Source of the DNA: Elephas maximus indicus
Lineage: Eukaryota > Chordata > Mammalia > Proboscidea > Elephantidae
Assembly: GCF_024166365.1 (NCBI RefSeq)
Contig: NC_064819.1
Span: 210,763,293 to 210,827,292, forward strand
Direction of reading: 5' to 3'
Length of the DNA stretch: 64,000 nucleotides
How positions within the stretch are numbered: position 1 is the first letter of the stretch; each line of letters starts with the position of its first letter. Below are positions 1-12,070 of the stretch, one piece after another. The notes beneath the pieces are model-generated. The model saw only the letters and a list, made by a program, of their open reading frames with translations, was not told where the DNA came from and ran no database searches. The position numbers and the translations under genes were made by a program.

Positions 1-61
1 TTCCAGCATCACAGCAACACACAAGCCCCCACAGTACGACAAACTGACAGACATGTGGGGG
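1..61 (-). mobile_element. RTE LINE, 5' end fragment (runs off left edge)
   Basis: Read on the minus strand, this matches the first ~60 nt of the full-length RTE copy that begins at 29151. The RTE 5' terminus lies near 61, so the body would lie to the left of the window or be missing. It could also be the 5' end of a short deletion derivative like the one at 25977. Confidence 0.7.
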
Positions 62-284
62 ATAGTTTTAATAGGTGATTTAAAATCTTTGTCTACTAAG
101 TCCAACATGCCCAGAGCCAAAAACAAAAGCCACATTGTTTGATGTAAAAAAAAAAAAAAAAAAAAACTAGGTCTTTCTCCCAAGAAGTTGGAATAAAATC
201 TCCATTTTTCTTATTCTTAGTCGATAAAAAATAGTTGTTTTTAAAGTAATAATAGAAACAATGTATTTAATGACATTATGATAT
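62..284. other. Unassigned AT-rich spacer
   Basis: I recognise nothing here except a run of about 21 A at 146-166. That run could be the tail of an unidentified retrocopy. Confidence 0.5.
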
Positions 285-2945
285 GTTGTTGTTAGGTGTC
301 CTCAAGTCAGTTCCAACTCATAGCAACCTATGTACAACAGAAAGAGACACTGCAGTCCTACACCATCCTCACAACGTTTGAGCTCATTGTTGTAGCCATT
401 GTGTCAATCTATCCTTTTGAGGGTCTTTCTCTTTTTCACTGACCATCTACCTTACCAAGCATAATGTCCTTCTACAGGGACTAGACCCTCCTAACAATAT
501 GTCCAAGGTACATGAGATGAAGTCTGGTAATCCTTGCTCCCAAGGAGCACTCTGGCTGTACTTCCAAGACAAACTTGCTCCTTCTTCTGGCAGTCTATAG
601 TATAGTCAATATTCTTCATCAACACCATAATTCAAAGACATGAATTCTTATTCAGTCCTCCTTATTGATTGTCCAGTTTTCATATGCATGGGGCTATTGA
701 AAATACTATGGCTTTGGTCAGGCACACCTTAGTCCTAAAAGTGACATATTTGCTTTTTGACACTTTAAAAAGGTCTTTTGCAGCAGATTTGAGCACTGCA
801 ATATGTCATTTGATTTCCTGACTGCTAATTCCATGAGCATTGATTGCAGATTCAAGTAAAATGAAATCCTTGACAGCTTCAATATTTTTTCTGTTTTTCA
901 TGATGTTTCTTATTGGTCCAGTTGTGAAAATTATTGGTTTCTTTATTTTGAGGTGTAATCCATGCCGAATGCTGCAGTCTTTGATCTTCATCAGTAAATG
1001 CTTGAATTTCTCTTTTCCTTCAGCGAGCAAGTTTGTGTCATCTGTATATCTCACGTTGTTAATGAGTCTTCTTCCAATACTGATGCCTTGTTCCTCTTCA
1101 TATAGCCCAGAACTCAGATTATTTGCTCAACATATAGATTGAATAAGCATGGTGAAAAGATACAACCCTGATGCATACCACTTCTGATTTTAAACCACAT
1201 GTATCCCTTAGGTCTGTTTCAATAACTGCCTCTTGGTTTACATAAAGGTTCCCTGTGAGCACGATTAAGTAGTCTGGAATGCCTATTCTTTGCGATGTTA
1301 TGCATAATTTGTTAGGATTCACACTGTCGAATGCCTTTGCATAGTCAATAAAACACAGGTAAACATCTTTCTAGTGTTCTGTGCCTTCATCCAGGTTCCA
1401 TCTGACATCAGCAGTGATATCTCTGGTTTCACATCCTCTTCTGAATCTGGCTTGAATTTCTGTCAGTGCTCTGTCGAAGTTCTGTAGCAACAATTTTTTA
1501 ATTATCTTCAGTAAAATTTTATTTGCATGTGATATAAATGATATTGTTGCATAATTTTCACATTCTGTTGGATCACCTTTCTTGGCAATAGGCATAAATA
1601 TGGATCTCTTCCAGTCAGTTGGCCAGGTAGTGGTCTTCCAAATTTCTTGGCATAGAAGAGTGAGCATTTTCAGCACAACCTCAGCTTGTCAAAACATCTC
1701 AATTGGTATTACATCAACTCCTGGAACTTTTTTTTTTTTTTTGTCAATGCCTTCAGTGCAGCTTGAACTTCCTTTAATACCATCGCTTCTTGATATATGC
1801 TATCTCCTGAAATAGTTGAACATTGACCAATTCTTTTTGATAGAGTGATTCTGTGTGTTCCTTCCATCTTCTTATGATGCTTTCTGAGTTGTTCAACATT
1901 TTGCACACAGAATCCTTCAATATCGCAATTTGTCTTGAAATTTCCTTCAGTTCTTTCAGCTTGAGAAATGCCAAGCATGTTCTTCCCTTTAGATTTTCTA
2001 ACTCCTGCTCTTTGCACGTGTCATTATAATATTTTACTTTGTCTTCTAGAGCTCCCTTTGAAATCTTCTATTCACCTCTTTTACATGATCATTTCTTCCA
2101 TTTGCTTAGCTACCCCAAGTTCAAGAGAAAGTTTCAGAGTCTCTTCTGACATCCATTTTGTTCTTTTCATTCTTTCTTGTCTTTTTAATGACTTTTTGCT
2201 TTCTTCGTCTATTATGTTCTTGATGTCATCCCACAACTCATCTGGCCTTTCATCGTTAGTGTTCGTTGTGTCACATCTATTCTTGACATAGTCTCTAAAT
2301 TTAGTTGGAATATATACTCAAGGTCATATTTTGGCTCTTGAGGTCTTGTTTTAATTTTTTTTAGCTTCAGCTTGAGCTTCCACATGAGCAATTGATGGCC
2401 TCTGTTCTGCAGTCAGCCCCTGGCCTTAATCTGATTGATGATATTGAGGTTTTCCATCATCTCTTTCCACAGATGTAGTCGATTTGATTCTTATGTATTC
2501 CATATGGTGAGGTTCACTTGTACAGTCACCATTTATGTTGTTGGAAAAACATATTTGCAATGAATAAGTCGTTCCTCTTGTAAAACTCTGTTATGCTATC
2601 TCTGGCATCATTTCTATCACCAAGGCAGTATTTTCCAACTATCAATTCTTCTTTGTTTTCCACTTTTGCCTTCCAATCAACAGTAACTATCAACACATCT
2701 TGATTGCATGTTTGATTAATTTCATAGTGCAGAAGTGTGTAAAAATATTTAATTTCCTCATCTTTGGCATTAGCATTTGGTACATAAATTTGAATAGTAG
2801 TCATATTAACTGGTTCTCCTTGTAGGTGTATGGGTATTATCCTATCACTGACAGCATTGTACTTCAGGGTAGATCTTTAAATGTTCTTATTGTTGGTGAA
2901 TACAACGCCATTCCTCTTCAATTTGCCTTCCCCTGCATGGTATGG
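285..2945 (-). mobile_element. RTE LINE, 5'-truncated copy
   Basis: This is a minus-strand RTE of about 2.66 kb. Its 3' tail (TTG/CAA repeat) sits at 285, and it runs back into the endonuclease region near 2945. The reading frame survives as fragments at 2526-2804 (endonuclease, with the usual GDWN motif changed to VDWK), 1774-2017, 1371-1676 (start of RT), 1119-1322 and 806-1054. The RT catalytic box reads YTDD at 1037-1048 instead of YADD. Stops and frameshifts separate the pieces, so it is dead. The 5' truncation is typical of target-primed reverse transcription. Confidence 0.9.
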
Positions 2946-2980
2946 ATATATGGATATATGGAATATATAAAATCCAAAAG

Positions 2981-3141
2981 AAAAACCAAACCCATTGTTG
3001 CTGTGTCAATTCTGACTCATAGCAACCCTATAGGACAGAGTAGAGCTCTCTCAAAGGGTTTCGAAGGAGCAGTTGGTGGATTCAAACTGCTATTTTTTTG
3101 GTTAGCAGCCAAGCTCTTAATCACTGTGCCGCCAGAGATCC
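2981..3141 (-). repeat. AfroSINE-type SINE, short form
   Basis: The minus strand runs from the tRNA-related head (gccgccagagatcc side, 3141) to the shared tail ending near 2981 (aaaaaccaaaccc). The middle block seen in longer copies is absent. It adjoins the truncated 5' end of the RTE copy on its left. Confidence 0.85.
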
Positions 3142-3239
3142 ATGGTCATACATTAAATTAATGACAGCAATTTATGGAAGGAAAGAATCGGGAGAATTCT
3201 GCTGTAATGCATCAGTACTGCATGTGAAGCGGAATAGTG

Positions 3240-4373
3240 TTATTTCATGGAGGACAAGAACAAATTTAACAAAGAGAAAATAGCTGTAAGCATATTAGAT
3301 ATTAGTACAATTACATCAGTAATCACTTTATATGTGAATGGTTTAAATACACAAAATAAAAGGCTGTCAGAGTGGGGACAAGAATAAGACCCAGCTATAT
3401 GTTGTCTATAACAAGAAAATGTAAATATACAGACCCAATTAGATTAAAAACAAAAGTATGAAGAAAGACATAGCATGCTAACATTAGCTAAGGAAAAGCT
3501 GGAGTAGCTATATGGAATTCACACAAAATAGATTTTAGAATAAGTAAAAATATTAGAGATAAATCTTGTTGACATTGAGTGAATTCTGACTCACAGCGAT
3601 ATTATAGGACAGAGTAGAATTGCCTCATAGAGTTTACAAAGCTGTAATTTTTGTGAAAGCAGACCACATCTTTCTCCTGTAGAGTGGCTTGTGAGTTTGA
3701 ACCACTGATCTTTTGGTTGACAGTCAAGAGCTTAACCACTGCTCCAGCAGAGCTTCTGTTAGAGATAAAGACAGGCATTACATAATGACAAAGGAGGCAA
3801 TTCATGGAGAAGACATAACAACCCTTAACATGTATGCATCCAACAACAGAGCATCAAAATATATGAAGGAAAAACTTTAAAAAAACTAGAAGAGGAAATA
3901 AACAATCCACTATTACAACTGGAGACTCCAAAAAACTTCTTCCAGTAATGAATAGTTTGGGCCATCAGAAAATCTATAGACATACAGATGAACTGAACAG
4001 CATTATTAATCAACGTGATTTAACTGACATTTATAGAAGGCTCCATCCAACAATAGTAGAATTTTCATTTTTCTCAAGCTCACTTGAAACAATTCACAAT
4101 ATAGACCATATTCTGTGACATAAAGCAATTTTTAAAAATAGAAATCATGCAAAATATATTCTTAGACCAAATGGAATTAAAGTAGAAATCAATAACATAA
4201 AGTTAGCTGGAAAAATCCCCCATATATGTGGGAATCAAACAACACATTTTAAATAACACATTAAATAACAGATGGGTCGAAAAAGAAACTTTAAGAGAAA
4301 TAAAAATAATAATTTAACAAAATGAAAATAAACCTTATAAAAAATTATAGGATATACCAAAACAGTGCTTAGG
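3240..4373 (+). mobile_element. Old L1, ORF2 5' part (first segment)
   Basis: Sense-strand similarity to the endonuclease half of mammalian L1 ORF2 is recognisable, with phrases such as 'agaagacataacaacccttaa' and 'ccatattctgtgacataaa'. It is heavily decayed, without a useful frame. A SINE sits at 3564-3758. The element stops in mid-ORF at 4373 and resumes at 6056 after an antisense L1. Confidence 0.8.
3564..3758 (-). repeat. AfroSINE-type SINE, long form, with 11-bp TSD
   Basis: A full SINE including the ~45-nt middle block. The exact repeat ttagagataaa flanks it at 3553-3563 and 3759-3769, which proves insertion into the L1. Confidence 0.9.
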
Positions 4374-6055
4374 AATTTTTTAAAAATAATATTTTATTGT
4401 GTTCTTGGTGAAAGTTTACACAGCAAATTGGGCTCTCATTTAACAATTTCTATACATATTGTTCATAGCCCTGGTGGGCCAGTGGTTAAGTGTTTGGCTG
4501 CTAACCACCAGCCAATTCTTGGAAACCCAGTGGGGCAGTTCTACTCTGTCCTATACGGTTACTATGAGTTGGAATCGACTCAACAGGAATGGGACAGGAT
4601 ACATATTGTTCAGTGGCTTTGGTTACATTTTCTACAATTTATCAGCATTCTTGTTATTTCCATTGTAGCTTTTCTATTTCCCATAATCTAGCTTCCCTGT
4701 TCCCCTTTACCTTCTCTTGTTTGGTGTAGGGAAAATGTTTACGGTTTGGTTTCATTTAGATGATTATTTAGAGAAGCACAGTACTCAAGGGTGCTATTAT
4801 TTATTTTATGGGCCAATGTGTCTTTTGGATGAAGGTGACATCTGGGGAGTGGTTTGAGTTTCAAGTCTAAAGAAATATCCCAGGGTGATAATCTTGGAGG
4901 TTCATTCAGTTTCTACCAGTCTAGTAAATCTGCATGTTTTTTTTAGGAATTTGAATTTTGCTCTACATTTTTCTCCCATTCTATCTGAGACCATTTGTTG
5001 AGTTCTTAGTCGGAACAATCAGTAGTAGTAGCTGGGCACCATCTAGTTCTTCTGGTGGGGCCCCTCTTTGTTTATATTATTTGTTCTGTAGAATAGTTTC
5101 TTCTTTCAATCTTTGGTTTATGTCTTTCTTTTTTGCTCTAGATGAGTAGCAGCCAATAGTTTTATCTTAGATGGCCTCTTGCAAGCTTTTAAGATCTCAG
5201 GTGCTACTCACAGAACTAGGATATAGAACCTTGTCTTAATGGACTATATTGTGCCAATTGATCAAGTTGCCCCATGAAATTATGGTCCTAAAGCCTCAAA
5301 CCCAGTAAACCAATCCCATGAGATATTTGGTGTTTTCTACGAAGTATCCATAAGTGTGCCCCTTATATGCTTTGTTTTTGAAACTACATGCAGCATACAT
5401 AAGTATGTATATACATGCCTATATTTACACCCTTACATGCACTTCAGTGTAGTCATATATGCCTTCATGTATATTTATACATATCTAAAAAAAAATTTAT
5501 CTATGTAATCATATGCATAGTTTTTAGTTATTACTGTTATTACAAAACCATACATCCCCAATGAATATTTTTCCTATTTTTTGACAATTTTCACACAAAT
5601 CGTTCATTGACATTTGTCAGAATTCTCTTTCATTTTGTCTATAACCTTCAATTTGTGCTCAAACACTTATCTTTACTATAGTTGTGCTGTGCTTCCTACT
5701 TTCACACTTGGTGCCATGTTTTTCACCACCAAAAATAAGTCTTTATCTTCTAAGGCATACTTTCCCCTCCTCCCCTTCTCCCTGGTAACCACCATTGAAC
5801 ATTGGTTTCTCTATATTTATCTGTTCTTGCCTTCTTATAAAAGAAGGATCATACAATATTTGTCTTTATATGTTTGACTTATTTCACTTAGCATTATGCC
5901 CTCCAAGTCCGTCTATGTTATAACATGGTTCACGGACTATTATAGTCATGTAGTAATCCACTGTACATATGTACCACAATTTGCTTATCCATTCAACAGT
6001 TAGGTTGTCTCCATTGTTTTGCTATTGTGAATAAAACTCCATTGAACATAGGAGT
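4374..6055 (-). mobile_element. L1 3' end, antisense, inserted into the sense L1
   Basis: On the minus strand this is the end of L1 ORF2 (near 6055) followed by an afrotherian-type L1 3'UTR ending in the T-rich stretch at 4374-4400. The target word agtgcttagg occurs exactly at 4364-4373 and 6056-6065, a 10-bp TSD. The insertion is therefore younger than the L1 it splits. A SINE later landed at 4466-4598. Confidence 0.88.
4466..4598 (+). repeat. AfroSINE-type SINE, short form, 14-bp TSD
   Basis: The copy runs tagccctggtgg to the conserved ctatgagttggaatcgactc tail. The TSD atacatattgttca is exact at 4452-4465 and 4599-4612. Confidence 0.93.
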
Positions 6056-6300
6056 AGTGCTTAGGGAAAATTTATAGCATTAAATACATATATTAGAAAA
6101 GGAGAGAGATCTAAAATAATCTAAGCTTCCACTTTAAATATGTAGAGAAAGAAAAGCAGATTAAGCCTAAAAGAAACAGAAAGAAAAGCAGATTAAGCCT
6201 AAAAGAAACAGAAATAATAACGATTAGTGCAGAAATCTACAAATTAGAATCAAAACAAACAAAAACTGTAGAGAAAAGCAACGAAACCAAAAGTTGGTTT
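6056..6300 (+). mobile_element. Old L1, ORF2 (second segment)
   Basis: This continues the L1 of 3240-4373 directly after the antisense insertion ('gtgcttagg...aaatttatagcat'). A 30-nt phrase (aaaagcagattaagcctaaa...) is tandemly doubled at about 6151-6210, a small local duplication. Confidence 0.8.
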
Positions 6301-6381
6301 TATGGGGCAGTTCTACTCTGTCCTATAGGGTTGCTATGAGTCGGAATTGACTCGACGGCAGTGAGTTTGAGTGGGTTTTTT
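6301..6381 (+). repeat. SINE 3' half
   Basis: Only the 3' part is present, from tatggggcagttctactctg through gactcgacggcag and a T-run. The 5' end is truncated. Confidence 0.85.
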
Positions 6382-6385
6382 GTTC

Positions 6386-6536
6386 AAACTAAAACTCATT
6401 GCTGTCAAGTCGCTTCCAACCCATACCGACCCTATAGGACAGTGCAGAACTACCCCATAGGGTTTCCAAGGAACAGGTGGTAGATTAGAACTGCTGACCT
6501 ATCAGTTAGTGGCTGAACACTTAGCTACTGCTCAAG
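6386..6536 (-). repeat. SINE, tail-to-tail with the previous copy
   Basis: A minus-strand SINE whose 3' end starts 4 nt from the end of the plus-strand copy. The two 3' halves form an inverted repeat with arms near 6304-6372 and 6391-6460. Confidence 0.85.
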
Positions 6537-6577
6537 TGCAAATAAAAACAACAATAAGGTACTACCAAACACCTGTT

Positions 6578-6733
6578 TTTCCTATAGTTGTGTGCCCTTG
6601 AGTGGATTCCAACTCATAGGTACTTTATAGGACAGAATAGAACTGTGCCCATAGGGTTTCCTAGGCTGTAATATTTATGGGAGCATACCACCAGGTCTTT
6701 TGTCCTGAACTATTGCACCACCAGGGCTCCTTG
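6578..6733 (-). repeat. SINE, long-type derivative
   Basis: It contains the 'aggctgtaatatttatgg' block of the long form and ends in caccaccagggctcc. The short repeat cacctgtt flanks it (6570-6577, 6736-6743). Confidence 0.8.
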
Positions 6734-6759
6734 CACACCTGTTAGGGTGATTGAAATTA

Positions 6760-6896
6760 AATAGATAGATGATAGATAGTTAGATAGATAGACAGATAGA
6801 CAGACAGATAGATAGACAGACAGATAGATAGATAGATGATAGACAGACAGACAAATAGATAAATGATTGATAGATAGAAAGACAGACAGACAGACA
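6760..6896. repeat. Compound (GATA)n/(GACA)n microsatellite
   Basis: About 137 bp of mixed gata and gaca units, with short gatgat interruptions. It lies inside the old L1. Confidence 0.97.
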
Positions 6897-6897
6897 A

Positions 6898-7575
6898 CAC
6901 AGACTGATAATACCAGCTTCTGGTCAGGACATGGAGAAACAGAAAGTCTCATTCATTGCTAGTTGGTTGGCAAAATGGAACAGTCATTTTGTAGTCAGCT
7001 TGTCAGTTTCTTATAAAGCTAAATATAATCTTACCATAGTAATTGCGCTCCTAGATATTTACCCAACTGATTTGACAATGTATGTTTATATAAAACCCTA
7101 CACACTCTACGTTTATAGTAGCTCATTGTCAAAACCTAGAAGCAACCAAGGTGCCCTTCAACAGCTGAATTGATAATCAGACTTTGATAGGCCATTCAGT
7201 GGAATGCTTTTGTTGTCTTTAGCTGTCCTCCAGTCAGTTCTGACTCATGGCTACCACATGTGTGCAGCGTAGAACTGCTCCATAGGATTTTCAAGGATGT
7301 GACCTTTCAGAAGAAGATTGCCTGGGCTGTCTTCTAGGTGCCTCTTGGTGTGTTTGAAGTGTCAATCTTTCAGTGAGTAGTCAAGTGCTAAATGGTTTGC
7401 ACCACTCAGAGACTCCAACGGAACACAATTCTGGGAAAAAAAGGAATGATTTGTCAAAACATGCAAAGACATGTATATATCATCAGGGCATGTTGCTAAG
7501 TGAAAGAAGCTTTCATATTCCTATGACACTAGGAAAGGCAAAACTCTAGAGAAGGTAAACAACTCAGTGGTTCCT
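6898..7575 (+). mobile_element. Old L1, ORF2 end and 3' region (third segment)
   Basis: Recognisable L1 3' phrases include 'ctcattcattgct' near 6948, 'cttataaagctaaatataatctta' and 'aagtgaaagaagc' near 7500. A SINE at 7208-7416 interrupts it. This is the 3' end of the L1 begun at 3240, so the host element spans over 4 kb of window. Confidence 0.8.
7208..7416 (-). repeat. SINE, divergent AfroSINE relative
   Basis: The tail side begins tgttgtctttagctgtcctccagt and the head ends actcagagactcc. It carries a longer middle than most copies. Confidence 0.7.
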
Positions 7576-8150
7576 TTTCAATCTTTAGCCAGGCTCTCCA
7601 TTGTCCCATCTGCAATTAGGCCAATGCTCTGTTACCAGTATATTGCTACTGTTTTCAGCAATGTCCGGTCACGGGATTTTTAGTATAACTGAACCACAAG
7701 TTAAATCAAATAGCCACAAAAGCCCTGAGAAGAGAGATTTTTCCAGGGAGCTTTTAGTTTTGTGAAACTATAGGTTGTGCTGTGGGAAGGGGGTTTTAAA
7801 GGCGCTCCAAAAAACATTAAACCTCTCTGTTGGCTTTCTAGCCAGTTGGATTTTAATGCCTACAATGCTACTGAGCTGGGGAGAGAAGGAAGATCAGAAT
7901 ATCTCTAAGTTAAAACACCAAAGACCCCACTGTTCTAATGGAGGTCCAGTAGTATTTCTTGAATGGATGCTTTTAGTTTATTCTGTGATTTTGTTTCATT
8001 TGTGGAGTTTCAAAATAATTGATTTTTCTTCAGTTCCCAGTATTTTCATTGCTTTTTTTGGGAGAGTGGGCTTACTGAGGTCCTCATCTCACCATTTCAG
8101 AAGGCAATTTCTCACAAACATAGATCCCGATGCTTAATATAGTCCATCTA
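7576..8150. other. Unassigned region with a 120-codon open frame
   Basis: An open frame runs at 7775-8137 on the plus strand, but it has no recognisable domain. Its composition (hydrophobic, T-rich codons) fits chance. The T-rich stretch at 7970-8110 looks like decayed repeat, possibly an old L1 or HAL1 piece, but I cannot name it. Confidence 0.4.
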
Positions 8151-8154
8151 AAAC

Positions 8155-8305
8155 CCCAAAACCAAACCCATTGCTATTGAGTTGATTCTGACTCATAGTG
8201 ACCCTATAGGACGGAATAGAACTGCCCCCTAGGGCTTCCAAGGAGTGGCAGGTGGATTCCAATCTCTTGGTTAGCTGTATCTCTTAACCACAAGGCTGAG
8301 AGAAG
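8155..8305 (-). repeat. SINE, short form
   Basis: ccaaaaccaaacccattgct starts the 3' side. The head near 8290-8305 is degraded (aaccacaaggctga). Confidence 0.85.
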
Positions 8306-8379
8306 AAACTAGTATATAGAACTAACAGTCTACACAAACCACAGCTTCATCTACCCACAATAGATGGATCTTGATAGAT

Positions 8380-8850
8380 TGGGGGAGCCCTGGAGGAATG
8401 AGAGAAAAACTTGAAACAGAACTCAATTTCTTAAAACAGTCCAGGCTTACCAGACCAGTTTAGAATAGAATATTCTCTAAGACTATCAACCTGAAATATT
8501 CTTTAAACCTTGAACCAAAATTATCCCCAGAGGTCACCTTTTAGCTAAATAATAGATTGGCTCATTAAAACAAACAAACAACAAAAACCTGTGAGTACTG
8601 TACAACTTTAAAAAAAAACATCTATATGAGACCAAAGGGTCAACAATTACTCTAAAGCAAAGATGGAAGGGTAAGAGGATAGGTAAACTAGATTACTGGA
8701 AATGGAATATCCAGAACAGAATTAATGAGAATGTTAACACATTGTGAAAAATGTCACCGAACAATTTGTGCAGTGACAGCTAAATGTGAAACTAACTTGC
8801 TGGGTAAACTTACACTGAAAATGCAAGAAAGTATTATTAAAAAAAAAAAT
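8380..8850 (+). mobile_element. L1 3'UTR fragment
   Basis: The stretch contains 'ccttgaaccaaaattatcccc', 'tgtcaccgaacaatttgtg' and an A-rich end at 8838-8850, which resembles L1 3'UTRs. The subfamily and the exact 5' boundary are uncertain. Confidence 0.55.
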
Positions 8851-9621
8851 CATAAATAAAAAGAAGCTGGGTAGAAGTGGTAGAGTAGATTGAAGTAGGT
8901 TACTGGGGGAGTTTAAATCTCAATATTAAAAGTTTAGATTGTATTGCATAAGTAAAGAAAAATTTCTGAGTCCTCCAAATAGAGAAATAATGTGGAAAAA
9001 TAAAATCTGTGAAAAGTATTCTGGTAATTATAAATGCACTGTTGGAGAATGCTTGGTGAAGGGAAGTGAGGACGTTTTTGAAAATATACAGGAATAATCT
9101 GAAAAGCCATGAGTTAGTGGAGTCGGTAGAAATGTAAAGGATTGTAAGGAACATTTTTTAAAGAAATGCTTGATGGGATTTTGAAATTGATAGAGATGAG
9201 AGGAAAATAAAAGTCTAAAAATCAGAGATCCTTTTAAATTGTTAAGATTGGTTGACTGGAGAAATTATTCCATTAATGGAAATCAGAAATGGTTTTATGA
9301 GAAGGAAAATTAATTGAATTGTCTGAATTTAAATATTGATGAACTATGAAAGAAAAAATTTTTAGAGCAAATTGGAGGCATTCAGCTAGAATTTCATTTT
9401 AAGATAAGAGTTTGCTAACAGACTTGCAAATAAATAGTAGGTGCATGATTTGAAGCTTTAAAAAGAGAACATTTCTAAAAGAAAGATATGATATTTACAG
9501 TAAAGCTTGCAGGATACAGGAAATACAATTTTGAAGGTGGAGATACAGATTGTGAACAATATGCTGAGTGCTCTCAACAATCGATGGCACTGGGGTTCTC
9601 AACAATGTAAAGATTTATTGG
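8851..9621. other. Unassigned AT-rich stretch
   Basis: No repeat family, long frame or RNA gene is recognisable. It may be single-copy intergenic or intronic DNA. Confidence 0.5.
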
Positions 9622-9968
9622 GAATAGTGGTGTTGGCGAAGAATATTGAATATATCATGGACTGCCAGAAGAATGAACAAATCTGTCTTGGGAGAAGTGC
9701 AACCAGAATGCTCCTTAGAAGCAAGGATGGCGAGACTGCATCTTACATACTTTGGACATGTTGTCAGGAGGGATCAGTCCCTGGAGAAGGACATCATGCT
9801 TGGCAAAGTACAGGGTCAGCGGAAAAGAGGAAGACCCGCAACAATGGGCTCAAGCATAACAACGATTGTAAGGATGGAGCAGGATCGGGCAGTGTTTCTT
9901 TCTGTTGTGCATAGGGTCGCTATGAGTTGGAACTGACTCGAGGGCACCTAACAACAACAACAACAATA
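9622..9968 (+). mobile_element. RTE LINE 3' end
   Basis: About 350 nt covering the last part of the RTE ORF (frame 9646-9936, homologous to the C terminus of the 309-codon frame at 31437) and the tail cacctaacaacaacaacaac. It is severely 5'-truncated. Confidence 0.93.
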
Positions 9969-12070
9969 TCACTTTAAAATTTGCTTTACAGAGTTAGACC
10001 CAGATATAAGACTTGAATAAGCAAAGTGGGAGAAAGGAAGAGAAGAGATGGAACACAATTTTTAGAATTTATGCAGTTTTTAAAACACCCTAGTGTTACC
10101 TGAATTGGATCCTTGAACACAGAGAAGGGCATTAATGGCAAAACTGGTAAAATCCAAATGATGTCTAGGGTTTAGTTAAGAATAATAACAGAAGTAGTAA
10201 CAACAACTGTAGTAATAATAAAAAAGAAAAGAACCCATTGCTGTTCCTCCCTAGTTGATAATAACCTGCCTGCTGCCCAGAATGAGGGCATAAATAGAAC
10301 TAAGAAGTGTACAACATCGATGTGTCAATGAATTTGGTGTTAGCACATTTTAGATACAGTATTTCATTTGAATTCATATATGTGACATGTAACAAAGGAA
10401 AAATTGAAATGACTTTAGCTCTGCTGAATCAGAGCTAAAATGTTCATTTCATAGGGAAGGGTAAAAATTTTTCATAGGCCTCTGTAAATGAAATGGTCAC
10501 TTTATAAGAGTTTATTTTTTATTTTATGTTATAAGTAACACTGAATATACATTTGTTACTTAAAATTATGGACCACAAGTTCCTAATTTTACTAGGGAAA
10601 TCTTTTTTCTGATATTGTTATTAGATATACAACTAGAATCAAAACATAATCACGTATATATTTGGTTTGAGTCCATTTTTAATCAGGATAACAAACTATC
10701 AAATATTTTTATTCACATTTGATTTGCTGTTAGTTGGATCTGTTCATAACTTTTCATCAAAATGTCTGTTTTTCACAGACATTTTCTTGCTACAGGATAA
10801 AAAAAACTATTTCCATATTCTTACTAATGCAATTTAAAATAGTTTCATTACATCATCAACACGGTATCTTACTTTTTAAGATATATTGTTAATAATATTG
10901 ACATCAACTTTAAGAATACGTATTAAATATCATTTTCCTCTTACCACATCATCTGGTGACCCACATGACACAGTCCATGACCTTCCTTGAAGATGTTATT
11001 TATCTTCCCCAAATAAGCAAAAAGTGAAAAATGTTGGTCTCATCATTTCTTCAATTATATTTGCAGTTAGAGTTTACTATCTTTTCAACTTGCATTTAAA
11101 ACAGATCTTCATAAATTATTGATGATTAAAAAGAATTATAATAATTTTATGCCTTTTTTTTTATTACTTCACAGTAAGAAGAACTAGACACAAGTTCTGA
11201 CATTTATTCTCTTTTTGTTTCTAAATGCTGGGGATACAATTTCTGGAATTTGTATTTTTATAATTTGCTAAATGTTCAATACAAAAATAGCCTTTCTGCA
11301 GAGAAAACCTCTGCCAAGGGCTTTTTGTTCTATCTTTATGATGAATGCAGATTCTCCAGTAAAAAGCAAATTTTTCATTTCAAATGTTGAATATGATGAT
11401 ACTTAAAATAATCCAGCTGGTTTAAAATTAGGCGCCAACGATAAAAAAAAGCATACATACACACATGCATAAGGATATTTTCTAGTTCTATAGCAATTTC
11501 AATTGATTATAAAATATAACTTTTAATCACGTGACATATAAAAAGCCAGATGATTCTTGATATTCATGTTAATCTGAGAAATGCTACTTTCTTCCCAAAT
11601 GCAAAGCATTAAACACAGTTTTGCAATAACATTACTGCATTTAAATTAAGCCAGTTTTATTTTTAGACAATGCAGGGAATACTTAACTGCATGACTTAGT
11701 TTTCTTTCCAATTAGAATTACAATTCTACACATTTTCTTATTTTAGTTCACTTGCTGCTTGTCTTAAATGATGCTCTTTGTAATCTCAAGGGCTAATTTC
11801 ATCCAAGAGTGAAGTACACATTCTCCAAATGCTTGTATTATATTTATACAACTACCCTGATAGATTCTTTACCTAGGTCATTTGGGAATTCTACTCATTG
11901 AAGGGAGTTTTTCTCTAAAACCCAAGGCATGAATGCCAGCTCATAATGTTGATCCTTTCAAAATCATTTTGTGTGTGTATCTAATATAACCATGTTCTTT
12001 AGTAAAGAACCCAGTAACCGTGTTGTCTAATGGGAGCTAAATGTAATTTCAGCTTCAAACATAGTTAGAT
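9969..12070. other. Unassigned stretch, apparently repeat-poor
   Basis: About 2.1 kb of AT-rich sequence without recognisable transposon or coding exon. At 10228-10245 there is a short SINE-like word (aacccattgctgtt) only. Confidence 0.5.

Noticed and set aside
6710..6952. Repetitive Ser/Leu/Tyr protein on the minus strand
   Set aside because: It is a translation of the GATA/GACA microsatellite.
7775..8137. 120-codon protein gene
   Set aside because: No domain, no splice or promoter context, and chance frames of this size occur in 64 kb.
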